This document shows, piece after piece, positions 54,640 to 63,389 of a stretch of 64,000 nucleotides of DNA (position 1 is its first letter; each line of letters begins with the position of its first letter). The position numbers and the translations under genes are program-made. The notes under the pieces are model-generated. The model searched no databases. It was given only the letters and a program-made list of their open reading frames with translations, and was not told the DNA's origin. This DNA is from Opitutales bacterium (GTDB lineage: Bacteria > Verrucomicrobiota > Verrucomicrobiia > Opitutales > T3Sed10-336). The stretch covers positions 35,547-99,546 of the forward strand of contig SLTG01000008.1 of assembly GCA_007130045.1 (NCBI GenBank), read 5' to 3'.

Positions 54640-55278
54640 TTGCAAACATTTCTTAAGAAACAGGAGATCTTTCTCAGGAAGCCGCTCAACCTATGGTCGC
54701 GTCTTTGCCTGATCGCGGCCGCGGCCTGCATCGGTGCATCCTTCCTTTTTCCGCTCTGGGAAATCCGTCTTGTGGCGCCGCAGTACCGCGACGGCCTGGA
54801 ACTCTACATCTATGCCTATCAGCTCCAGGCCGGAAACGACGGCCAGCACCTCGACGAGATCAATCTGCTCAATCACTACATCGGCATGCAGCCGATCCGT
54901 GAAGCCGATTTTGTTGAGATGACCTGGATCCCGTTCGCTTTCGGCATCTTCATCCTGCTCTGCCTGCGCGCTGTGGTCTTCGGGCGCATGGGCAATGTGG
55001 TCGATCTGTTCGTGCTCTTTGCCTACTTCGGGCTCTTTTCGATGGGCAACTTTTACTACCGGCTCTATACCTACGGGCAAAATCTCGACCCGAGGGCGCC
55101 GATGACCATCGAGCCGTTCACGCCCGTTCTGTTTGGAACCAACCGGATCGCCAACTTCACCCAGTACAGCTATCCCGACACCGGGAGTTACTTCCTGATC
55201 GCTTTCGGCGCGCTTCTCGTGGTTGCGGCGATCCTTTCGCTCCGGGAAAAACCGATCGATCCCTATGAAACCCGCTGA
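54640..55278 (+). CDS. NosB-like membrane protein of the nos cluster
   Basis: 212 residues from TTG 54640, chosen because AAGGAA lies 6 bases upstream and the frame further upstream has no membrane or conserved content. Helices lie at about 20-40, 90-110, 120-137 and 185-203. The periplasmic segment with FPLWEIRLVAPQYRDGL and EINLLNHYIGMQPI matches the membrane protein commonly found beside clade II nosZ (called NosB). Its precise role is unknown. Confidence 0.75.
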   Translation: MQTFLKKQEIFLRKPLNLWSRLCLIAAAACIGASFLFPLWEIRLVAPQYRDGLELYIYAYQLQAGNDGQHLDEINLLNHYIGMQPIREADFVEMTWIPFAFGIFILLCLRAVVFGRMGNVVDLFVLFAYFGLFSMGNFYYRLYTYGQNLDPRAPMTIEPFTPVLFGTNRIANFTQYSYPDTGSYFLIAFGALLVVAAILSLREKPIDPYETR

Positions 55279-55328
55279 AACGGGTCCACCGGTTGGACAT
55301 TTGAGCCGATTTGATTCCTTCGTATAAC

Positions 55329-56666
55329 GTGAACAAGAGATTCAACAACGACAGCCGCCTTCCCGCCGCGATCATCGTCGCGTGCCTGCTGGCCGTTTCC
55401 TCTTCTGCCGGAGAATTGTCCCTCCAGGAACGCATCGAACAGGCGTCGCCAGGCGACGAGATTATCGTCGACGGCGGGATCCACCCGGGCGGAATTGTTA
55501 TCGACCGTTCCGTCACCCTCACCGGTATCAATCGGCCGCACATTGAGGGCGACCGCTCCGGCCACACCGTTTCCATTCGCGCTGATGACGTCACTTTGCA
55601 GGGGTTTCACATCACCGGTTCCGGCCTCAACCTGTCCGCCGACCACGCCGCGGTTCACATCGCGGCGCGCGGGGCGCGCATCCTCGAAAACGACATCGCA
55701 GATTCCCTGCACGGGGTCTATATACGCGGAGTTGACGAGGTTCGCGTCGCGCATAACCGGATACGCGGAGTCGAGGAAACCGTGGCTGCCGATCTGGGCG
55801 GCGCGGCGCCCGCTTCTGCCTCTTCCGGCGACCTCTGCGCGGTTTCCCAGGATCGTCGCGGCAACGGGGTTCATTTCTGGAACTCCAGCGACAACATCGT
55901 CATCGGCAACGAGATTTCCGGTGTGCGCGATGGCATCTATTTCTCATTCACGCGGCAGAGCACGGTGGAGGGCAATACGATATACAACGCGCGTTACGGG
56001 CTCCACTACATGTATTCGGATAGCAATTACCTTGCCCGCAATATTTTCACCCGGAATGTCGCGGGCGCGGCCCTGATGTTTTCCAAGGAGGTCGTGTTGA
56101 GGGACAACGATTTCGTCGACAACCGCGGGTCGCGGGCATACGGGCTCCTCCTTCACAACGTCGACCGATCCACGGTCGAGAGCAATCGCATGGAACATAA
56201 TCGCGTCGGGTACTACATGCAGAACAGTCATGTAAACACTGCGCGCCGAAACGATTTTACCCGCAACTACATCGGGCTCAGGCTCACTTCCAGTTCCACG
56301 GGCAACCTGTTTACGCGAAACAGGATCGGCCACAATCTCCACAATATCGACCTTTCCGGGCGCGACAATCGCAACGAGTGGCAGGAAAACGAAACCGGGA
56401 ACCGGTGGCTGGATTCCCCGACGCTCGACATTAATGGCGACGGGGTCAGCGAGCTTCCCCACCGCGAGGTCGATCTTTTCGGGCCGTCGCGTGAGGCGTT
56501 CCCGTTCATCGCTTTTCTTTCGGAAAGCCCCGGGATGAAAGCCCTCCGGTTCGCCCTTCAACGGGCGCCCGTTCCGGGCACGCACTATATCACCGACTCC
56601 CGGCCCGTCGCCTCGTCGCCGCGCGACCCCGATCCCTCCGCGCTCGAAACCAGCAGCGCCCGATGA
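55329..56666 (+). CDS. nosD: NosD, periplasmic copper-site maturation protein
   Basis: 445 residues from GTG 55329; TTG 55311 in frame is the alternative. A signal peptide (IIVACLLAVSSSAG) is followed by right-handed beta-helix repeats (CASH domain) such as RGNGVHFWNSSDNIVIGNEI and ARYGLHYMYSDSNYLARNIF. NosD acts with the NosFY transporter in assembling the CuZ cluster of NosZ. It overlaps nosF by ATGA. Confidence 0.92.
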   Translation: MNKRFNNDSRLPAAIIVACLLAVSSSAGELSLQERIEQASPGDEIIVDGGIHPGGIVIDRSVTLTGINRPHIEGDRSGHTVSIRADDVTLQGFHITGSGLNLSADHAAVHIAARGARILENDIADSLHGVYIRGVDEVRVAHNRIRGVEETVAADLGGAAPASASSGDLCAVSQDRRGNGVHFWNSSDNIVIGNEISGVRDGIYFSFTRQSTVEGNTIYNARYGLHYMYSDSNYLARNIFTRNVAGAALMFSKEVVLRDNDFVDNRGSRAYGLLLHNVDRSTVESNRMEHNRVGYYMQNSHVNTARRNDFTRNYIGLRLTSSSTGNLFTRNRIGHNLHNIDLSGRDNRNEWQENETGNRWLDSPTLDINGDGVSELPHREVDLFGPSREAFPFIAFLSESPGMKALRFALQRAPVPGTHYITDSRPVASSPRDPDPSALETSSAR

Positions 56667-57337
56667 TCGAGATCCGGAAGCTGTACAAAAGTTACGGGCG
56701 GACGGTCGTGCTGAGGGATGTGGATTTGTCCGTCTCCGGCAACGAACTCACTTTTCTGGTGGGAGACAATGGAGCGGGGAAATCGACCACCCTCAAGATT
56801 CTGGCCGGACTGGCCCGGCCGACCTCGGTCGATCGTTTTGCGATCGACGGTGTCGATGCGCGCCGCGGGCGCCTCGCCCAAAACCGGATCGCCTACCTTC
56901 CGCAGGGGGCTTCGTTTCACCCTGCCATGACACCCGAGCGGACTCTTGAATTCTATGCGGGACTCCGGGGCGTATCCAATTCCCGGATCGCATCGTTGAT
57001 GGAAACCTTTGGCCTCGATGAGATCGCTCGCAAACTTGTTGGCGAACTGTCCGGCGGGATGGTGCAACGGCTGGCTCTCGCCGTGCTGTTTCTCCCGGAC
57101 GCCCCGGTCCTCCTCGCCGACGAACCCGTGGCCAGCCTAGACCCCGATTGGCGCGACCGCCTGCAAAGCCTTTTGAGAGAGGAGGCGTCCAGGGGGAAAG
57201 CGGTCCTTGTCGCCACCCATTTCCTCGAGGAGTGGCGCATCGACGCCGACCGGGTGGTTTTATGCCGCGACGGCCGCATCGTTCCCCATGAAAACCGGTC
57301 AGCGCCTGCCGGCCCCCCTCCGGATACCGTGCCATGA
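56663..57337 (+). CDS. nosF: NosF, ABC transporter ATPase
   Basis: 224 residues. Walker A GDNGAGKSTT, Q-loop YLPQG, signature LSGGMVQR and Walker B VLLADEP with the D-loop SLD are intact. It powers NosY for CuZ maturation. Both ends overlap neighbours, indicating one operon. Confidence 0.93.
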   Translation: MIEIRKLYKSYGRTVVLRDVDLSVSGNELTFLVGDNGAGKSTTLKILAGLARPTSVDRFAIDGVDARRGRLAQNRIAYLPQGASFHPAMTPERTLEFYAGLRGVSNSRIASLMETFGLDEIARKLVGELSGGMVQRLALAVLFLPDAPVLLADEPVASLDPDWRDRLQSLLREEASRGKAVLVATHFLEEWRIDADRVVLCRDGRIVPHENRSAPAGPPPDTVP

Positions 57338-58119
57338 ACCGCAGGCTTTCCACGTTCGATGCGTTTTTCCGCAGGGAGTTTCGGACCTGTATTCGCAACC
57401 GGTTCCTGCACGGGTTCACCGCTCTCAGCCTGCTGTTCGGAACAGGGATCGCTTTCTTGGCGCCCTCCGCAGGCTCGATTCCCTACTTGCAGTTGCAGGT
57501 GATTCTTTACCTGATTCCGCTTTTCTGTGTCCTGATAGGCGTCAGTTCGGCCCATGGGGAACTGGAGGAACAGGCGTTGCTCTTGAGTCAACCGATCTCA
57601 CGCCTCGCCTGGGCGGGCGGAAAGGCCGCCTCGCTGATTTTCTCCAGTGGCGTCATTCTTGCGCTTGTATTCATCCCCGCCCTCTTCGCAGGCGCGTCGC
57701 CCTTGCTTCTGGCGGGGCTGTGGGCGCAGAGCGCGGCTCTCGGCGCCGTATTTCTCGTGTTGGGCCTGGCCGTTGGATTCTCAACGGAAGAACGGGTCAG
57801 GGGCCTCATCTACGCGGTCCTTATATGGCTTTTCCTTCTTATCGGGTTCGATATTCTTGCCTTTGCCGCATCACGACTTCCCTTGTTCCGCGAGCTTCCG
57901 GTCCTGTGGCTGACGATACTTCTTCTCAACCCTGTCGATGCGATCCGTGTCGCCGTCCTCTTTCAACTCGAAGAGATCCCCTTCGCGGTACCGGGCGACG
58001 CGGCGGTTGTCGGCTTCTGGATGAGCAAACTTATCCCCTGGAGCTTTCTGCTCGCAGCCCTGTGGATTGCCGCCCTTCTCGCCTGGAGTTGGTTCCGCCT
58101 CGAACGGCCGGCGCCCTGA
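57334..58119 (+). CDS. nosY: NosY, ABC transporter permease
   Basis: 261 residues with six membrane helices and a start coupled to nosF. FRREFRTCIRNRF at the N-terminus and SSAHGELEEQALLLSQPISR after the second helix are typical. It would complete the NosDFY transporter. No nosL follows; the next 252 bp hold no gene I can support. Confidence 0.9.
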   Translation: MNRRLSTFDAFFRREFRTCIRNRFLHGFTALSLLFGTGIAFLAPSAGSIPYLQLQVILYLIPLFCVLIGVSSAHGELEEQALLLSQPISRLAWAGGKAASLIFSSGVILALVFIPALFAGASPLLLAGLWAQSAALGAVFLVLGLAVGFSTEERVRGLIYAVLIWLFLLIGFDILAFAASRLPLFRELPVLWLTILLLNPVDAIRVAVLFQLEEIPFAVPGDAAVVGFWMSKLIPWSFLLAALWIAALLAWSWFRLERPAP

Positions 58120-58371
58120 TGTCGATTTGAGGGCCTGTAAACGGAATTATCTCTTCCATGTACCGGCGGGAGCACCTTTCGAGCTCGCCGGCGGACAGGC
58201 TACGGGTCGATCCGTACGCCGCCTTTTGAGTCGCCGCACGGGAGAGACGCCCTGGACATTTTGTATTTCTCCGGGTTTGTGTTCGGATAAAATACTGTCA
58301 AACAAACGAATCGTCTGGTAAGTTTCCGCATGATTATGAAACGCCCGGAAATCGGGGAGTATTGATTAGCC

Positions 58372-59793
58372 GTGTGGATCCTGTTCAGCAAGGTATTCGG
58401 TTGGTTGGTGTACTACGTGCTGCCATTGTGTGTGGCGGTGATCGCGGTGATCGCGGCGGTCGGGGCATGGTTTTATTACCAGGACAACGCCCGGTTGGAT
58501 GTTGATCGCCACTTGGCGATCGAACGGTTCATGGAGGAGGAGCAGCGCCTTTTGGCGGCTCGGCAGGAGTTGGAGGACAGGCTTTCGGATGTGCGGCGCG
58601 AGTTGACCGACGCCCAGATGCAGTTGAACGAAGCGCAGCGACTCGCCCACAATCTCCGCACGGCGGCGGGATTCTGGGAGCGGCTTTTTGTGAGCAGGGA
58701 GGAACGTGAGCGGCGCGAGGAGGAACTGAGGGCGACGGAGCGGAGGAAACAGGAAGCCGAGCGACGATTACGCGAATTGGAGGAAAGCCGGGAAAGTCTG
58801 GCTGAAGAAGTCGAGTCCACCCAGCGGAGCATTCTGACAGTGCGAGCGGAACGGTCGGAACTCGATCACCACGAACCGGATATAGTGCATTACGCGGCGA
58901 AGTCATGGGAGACGGTGCGACTGCCGGTCGTTGCGGGCATCGCCGCCCTTGTCGCGGGTCCGTGGATTTTCAAATCCTCGCTGTTTTTCCTCTGGGCGCC
59001 GCTTCTTCGGCTGACGCCGCCCATCGTGCTGTCCAGGAATTCATTGCCGCCGGTTGAGGCAACGCCGAGCAGTGTGTCCGTTCGCGTGGACCTGCAGCCG
59101 GGAGAAACATTGTTGATCAAGGAAAAATTTCTGCAGGCGTCGGACGAAGGGGTTCGGCGCCGGACGAAATTTGTTTTCAATTGGCGCGTGCCGTTGAGCT
59201 GTCTGGCTTGCGGGTTGGTCGAGTTGATTCGGATGCTCAACGAGAGTGAGACCGAGGCGTTCAGTGTCACGCTGTCGGCCCGTGAAGAGCCGATGACCGA
59301 GCTTGCCCTGATCGACGTTCCGGCTGGGGGATCGCTTGTGCTCCGTCCGCGATTCCTTGCGGGTGTGATCCTTCCGGAGGGAGGACGGGGAAAACCGGGA
59401 GAGATTCGGCGGCACTGGCGACTGTTTTCTCTTCATGCGTGGATCACGTTGCGGTTTCGTTACTTCGAATTTTGCGGTCCCTGCCGGCTTGTGGTCTGCG
59501 GAAAACGGGGCGTGCGTATTGAAAAACTGGATAACGTGAACCGTGAGGAAAAGCGCGCGCGCCGCACCAACCAGACTGCCACGATCGGGTTCACGCCGCA
59601 GTTGCGGTATCATTCGATCCGGGCCGAGACGTTCTGGTCGTTTTTCCGGGGAAAGAATCCGCTTTTCGACGACCTGTTCTCCGGAACCGGGGCGTTTGTC
59701 TGTCAGGAAATCGCCGATCGTTCTAAGGAGCACGGCATCAAACGGATCTGGTCCGGTTTCTGGAACGGTGTATTGAAGATATTCGGACTCTGA
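58372..59793 (+). CDS. membrane protein with coiled-coil and AIM24-like C-terminal domain
   Basis: 473 residues from GTG 58372. Two hydrophobic segments (about 10-32 and 182-212) bracket a long Glu/Arg-rich coiled-coil (about 45-165). The C-terminal part includes VRVDLQPGETLLIKEKFLQ, a Trp-Arg core and AGGSLVLRPRFLAGVILP, which resembles the double beta-sandwich of AIM24-type proteins; this is a weak call. Not recognised as a named family. It stands between nosY and the HAD gene. Confidence 0.65.
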   Translation: MWILFSKVFGWLVYYVLPLCVAVIAVIAAVGAWFYYQDNARLDVDRHLAIERFMEEEQRLLAARQELEDRLSDVRRELTDAQMQLNEAQRLAHNLRTAAGFWERLFVSREERERREEELRATERRKQEAERRLRELEESRESLAEEVESTQRSILTVRAERSELDHHEPDIVHYAAKSWETVRLPVVAGIAALVAGPWIFKSSLFFLWAPLLRLTPPIVLSRNSLPPVEATPSSVSVRVDLQPGETLLIKEKFLQASDEGVRRRTKFVFNWRVPLSCLACGLVELIRMLNESETEAFSVTLSAREEPMTELALIDVPAGGSLVLRPRFLAGVILPEGGRGKPGEIRRHWRLFSLHAWITLRFRYFEFCGPCRLVVCGKRGVRIEKLDNVNREEKRARRTNQTATIGFTPQLRYHSIRAETFWSFFRGKNPLFDDLFSGTGAFVCQEIADRSKEHGIKRIWSGFWNGVLKIFGL

Positions 59794-59830
59794 GGCGGAA
59801 GGCGGTATCCCTCGTTTTATTCCCGACGCA

Positions 59831-60592
59831 TTATTGCGGGGGAGGCCGGGTTTCCATCCCGGACCAAATCAAGTCCGGGAGCTTGCGAAGGCCGGTGATT
59901 TTGGGAAGACCGTCCCGCAACGGCGCGTTGGAAAGATGCTCCACGTTTTCGGCGTCAATCAGGACCGCGTTCCATCCGGCCGTCCTGGCGCCTTCGAAAT
60001 CTTCCTCGATACTGTCACCGACATGCAGAATCCCGGAGGCCGGGAGTCCGAAATGCGCGGCGGCGACTTGGAAAATCCGAGGATGCGGTTTCTCCCATCC
60101 GATCTCCGAAGAGATGAAAAACGCTTCGAAGTACTCTGCCAGCCCGAGACCGTTCAACAAGGGACGCAGGCGGCTGTCCCAATTCGAAAGAACGGCAAGG
60201 CGGATTCCTCGGGCGTTCAGATGCGAAAGAACCTCGACGCCGCCCTCCCGAACACGCCACCGGCGCGGTTCGGAAAAGGTTTGCCAAAGATCGTCGAATA
60301 GCGCGTCGAAATCGTCCGGCGGGTCCAATCCTTCAAGCGTCGCCGCAACGATCCTGCGCCACTTTGTGATTTCGCGCGCCTCGTTGGTCGGACCGCGACC
60401 TTCGATACCGAATTTCCTCCACGCGCGCCGAAACGCAATTTCGACCGACACGGGATCGGAGGCAATGCCGTGTTGGCTGAAGACCTCGGAGTAAATCGCG
60501 CTGACGCTCGGATCCGGAACGACGAGGGTCCCGCCGGCGTCGAATGTCACGGCGGAAACGGAAGCAAACATCGCAGCAGAAGAGTCCGGCAT
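59831..60592 (-). CDS. HAD-superfamily hydrolase-like protein
   Basis: 253 residues from ATG 60592 (ATG 60571 possible). Motif I is VTFDAGGTLV, motif II VLSNWDSRL, motif III the Lys in GWEKPHPRIF, and motif IV GDSIEEDFEGA. The second Asp of the usual DxD in motif I is Gly, which removes the general acid of phosphatases, so activity may differ from a normal phosphatase. Substrate unknown. Confidence 0.88.
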   Translation of the reverse strand: MPDSSAAMFASVSAVTFDAGGTLVVPDPSVSAIYSEVFSQHGIASDPVSVEIAFRRAWRKFGIEGRGPTNEAREITKWRRIVAATLEGLDPPDDFDALFDDLWQTFSEPRRWRVREGGVEVLSHLNARGIRLAVLSNWDSRLRPLLNGLGLAEYFEAFFISSEIGWEKPHPRIFQVAAAHFGLPASGILHVGDSIEEDFEGARTAGWNAVLIDAENVEHLSNAPLRDGLPKITGLRKLPDLIWSGMETRPPPQ

Positions 60593-60709
60593 TATTATCT
60601 TGTTCTCATGCAATTCATAAATCAAGGCAACATGGAATGCGGGAAGGCCCGCGGCTCGCATGATAATTGATTGAATCGGGTTTCGAAAAGCCTGATAACG
60701 GGTCAGTCC

Positions 60710-61666
60710 ATGACCAAGCTGCTGATCATCAAGCCATCTTCGCTCGGAGACATCGTTCACGGCCTCCAGTTGGCGGCGGCGATCCGGGAACAGATTGACT
60801 GCCGGATTACCTGGGTGGCGCGGGAAGTCTTTGCGCCCCTCGTGGAGGCCAGCACCGTGATCGACCGAACATTGGTTTTCGAGCGCCGGGGCGGTCTGGG
60901 CGGATTCCGGCGATTGCTCGGCAAGGTTCGGGAAGACGATTACGAGGCGGTTCTGGATTTGCAGGGCCTTGCCCGGACCGGATTGTTAACGGTCTTTGCG
61001 CGAAGCAGGAAGAAATTCGGACGCAGCGACGCCCGTGAGTGGGCGGGCTTTGCTTACACGAAGACGGCGGCGCTGCCGCCGAACGGGCGGGCTTCGCATG
61101 CTGTGGACATCCTCATGGAATTCATTCCGTTGCTGGGGCTTGAGAAACGCGAGAGCGGGCCGCTGGCATTCCGCCGAATTTCGATACGTGAGGATTGGAA
61201 AGATTTTGTTGAGAGGCACGGCGCGCCCATTCTGCTGTTTCCGGGGAGCCGCCGGGCGGAAAAGGTCTGGCCGGGATTTGCCGCTCTCACGGAACGATTT
61301 CTCGAAAAGTGCCCGGAAACGCCGGTGGTCTGGCTGGGGAGTGAGCGGGTGGCGACATCGCTTGCCGGCGAGCGTTTTCTCAATCTCGCTGGTCAAACGA
61401 CCCTTCCGGAACTCATTCCCTGGATTGAGGCGTCGAGCTGGACCGTGGCGAACGACAGCGGTCCGATGCATCTCGCCGCAGCCATGCGCAAGCGAACCGT
61501 GGGGCTCTTCGGTCCGACCGATCCTTCCCGCTACGGGCCGTATCCACCGGCCGCGCCTACGAATTTTGTTATTCGGGCGCCGGAAGGGAATCTGGATCGG
61601 TTGGAGCCGGGCCCGGTGTTTGAGTTGTTGATGAGTGAGTCAGGGGGAGGAGAAGAAGACGTTTGA
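60710..61666 (+). CDS. glycosyltransferase family 9 (heptosyltransferase-like)
   Basis: 318 residues from ATG 60710. LIIKPSSLGDIVHGLQLA, VLDLQGLARTG, LLFPGSRRAEKVWP and the donor site WTVANDSGPMHLAAAM with GLFGPTDPSRYGP are typical of GT9 enzymes that add heptose to lipopolysaccharide core. It suggests a diderm envelope. It precedes the cys genes by 54 bp but is functionally distinct. Confidence 0.92.
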   Translation: MTKLLIIKPSSLGDIVHGLQLAAAIREQIDCRITWVAREVFAPLVEASTVIDRTLVFERRGGLGGFRRLLGKVREDDYEAVLDLQGLARTGLLTVFARSRKKFGRSDAREWAGFAYTKTAALPPNGRASHAVDILMEFIPLLGLEKRESGPLAFRRISIREDWKDFVERHGAPILLFPGSRRAEKVWPGFAALTERFLEKCPETPVVWLGSERVATSLAGERFLNLAGQTTLPELIPWIEASSWTVANDSGPMHLAAAMRKRTVGLFGPTDPSRYGPYPPAAPTNFVIRAPEGNLDRLEPGPVFELLMSESGGGEEDV

Positions 61667-61720
61667 AGGGGAAAAAAGACTTGCGTTCCGGGAAGCGGGC
61701 TTTAATCTGTAGTATTTAAG

Positions 61721-62326
61721 GTGAAAAACTCAAGTAATATACATCCGATTTTCGATCAGGTGCTTACGCGCGAGCAAAAGGAGGCTCGCACGGGTCAGCG
61801 CGCACGGGTGATATGGTTCTACGGTCTGTCGGGATCGGGAAAAAGCACCCTGGCGAATGCGCTGGAGCGCAGGCTCCATGCGGAAGGGTTTTTTACCGCG
61901 TTGCTGGACGGAGACAACGTCCGGAGCGGATTGAATAAAAACCTTGGGTTTTCGGATGAAGACCGCGCCGAGAACATTCGCCGCATCGGCGAGGTATCCA
62001 GGCTGTTTGTCCAGGCGGGGACGATTGTGATCAACTCCTTTATCACGCCACTTCGCAGTTACCGCGAGGCGACCCGCGAGATTCTCGGAGAGGATCTCAT
62101 CGAGGTTTACGTGCGGTGTTCGTTTGAAAAATGCGCCGAACGGGACGTGAAGGGACTTTATGCGAAATCGAAGGCGGGCGAGCTTCCTGAGTTTACGGGG
62201 AGGGATTCTTCCTTTGAGGAGCCGGAGAATCCCGACCTCACGGTGGATACGGAGCGGAAAAAGGTTGAGGAGAATCTTGACGAAGTGTATCGGTTTATCC
62301 TTTCGAAGATACGCCCGCCGGCCTGA
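61721..62326 (+). CDS. cysC: adenylylsulfate kinase
   Basis: 201 residues from GTG 61721. P-loop GLSGSGKSTLANALE, LLDGDNVRSGLNKNLGF and FEKCAERDVKGLY are diagnostic. It phosphorylates APS to PAPS. It lies 33 bp before cysD. Confidence 0.96.
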   Translation: MKNSSNIHPIFDQVLTREQKEARTGQRARVIWFYGLSGSGKSTLANALERRLHAEGFFTALLDGDNVRSGLNKNLGFSDEDRAENIRRIGEVSRLFVQAGTIVINSFITPLRSYREATREILGEDLIEVYVRCSFEKCAERDVKGLYAKSKAGELPEFTGRDSSFEEPENPDLTVDTERKKVEENLDEVYRFILSKIRPPA

Positions 62327-62359
62327 CGGGCATGGACGGGTTTTGATGATTTGTGATTT

Positions 62360-63265
62360 ATGACGTCGTATAACTTAACTCATCTGCAGCAACTGGAGTC
62401 GGAGGCGATTTTCATCATGCGCGAGGTGGCCGCGCAGTTCGAACGCCCGGCCTTGATGTTTTCAGGCGGCAAGGACTCGATCGTAATGGTCCGGCTCGCG
62501 CAAAAAGCCTTTCATCCGGCGCGATTTCCATTTCCGCTGCTGCACATCGACACCGGGCACAATTTCCCCGAGACGATTGAATTCCGGGACGCCCTGGTGA
62601 AGAAGATCGGCGAACGCCTGATCGTGCGCACGGTTCAGGATTCGATAGACAAGGGGCGGGTCGCGGAGGAAAAGGGACCGAACGCGAGCCGGAACGCGCT
62701 GCAGACGGTAACGCTTCTGGATGCGATTGAGGAGTTCGGCTTCGACGCGGCGATCGGCGGGGCCCGGCGCGACGAGGAAAAAGCCCGTGCGAAAGAGCGC
62801 TTTTTCTCGCATCGCGACGAGTTCGGCCACTGGGATCCGAAGAACCAGCGTCCGGAGTTGTGGAACCTTTTTAACGGGAAGAAAAGTTTCGGCGAACACT
62901 TTCGCATATTTCCATTGAGCAATTGGACGGAGATGGACGTGTGGCAATACATCGCGCGCGAGAAGCTCGACCTTCCGAGTATCTATTTCTCGCATGACCG
63001 GAAAGTGGTCTGCCGCAACGGCGCACTTCTTGCGGAGTCGCCGTACATCACGGTCGGGGAGAAAGAGAAGGTCGAGACTCGCCGGGTTCGGTTCCGCACG
63101 GTGGGCGACATGACGTGTACGGGCGCGGTGGAGTCGGTTGCGGAATCCGTGGAGGACATTACTGCCGAGGTCGCTGCGGCGCGGATTACGGAACGGGGCG
63201 GGCGTTCCGACGACCGGCGCTCGGAAACGGCGATGGAGGACCGGAAAAAACAAGGATACTTCTAA
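62360..63265 (+). CDS. cysD: sulfate adenylyltransferase subunit 2
   Basis: 301 residues. The PP-loop ALMFSGGKDSIVM and HIDTGHNFPETIEFRD, plus GARRDEEKARAKERFFS and PLSNWTEMDVWQYI, are typical of CysD. With the GTPase CysN it activates sulfate to APS using ATP. 124 bp of non-coding sequence follow before cysN. Confidence 0.97.
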   Translation: MTSYNLTHLQQLESEAIFIMREVAAQFERPALMFSGGKDSIVMVRLAQKAFHPARFPFPLLHIDTGHNFPETIEFRDALVKKIGERLIVRTVQDSIDKGRVAEEKGPNASRNALQTVTLLDAIEEFGFDAAIGGARRDEEKARAKERFFSHRDEFGHWDPKNQRPELWNLFNGKKSFGEHFRIFPLSNWTEMDVWQYIAREKLDLPSIYFSHDRKVVCRNGALLAESPYITVGEKEKVETRRVRFRTVGDMTCTGAVESVAESVEDITAEVAAARITERGGRSDDRRSETAMEDRKKQGYF

Positions 63266-63389
63266 GACCGGTGACATATCCGGGTTTGGGATTGGATATT
63301 TCGGAAACAGCGATAAATCCGGTACCGGGATATTCGAATCCGGAAAATTATTCTCCGAACATTCGGGACAATCTTAAAGAGCAACATCA

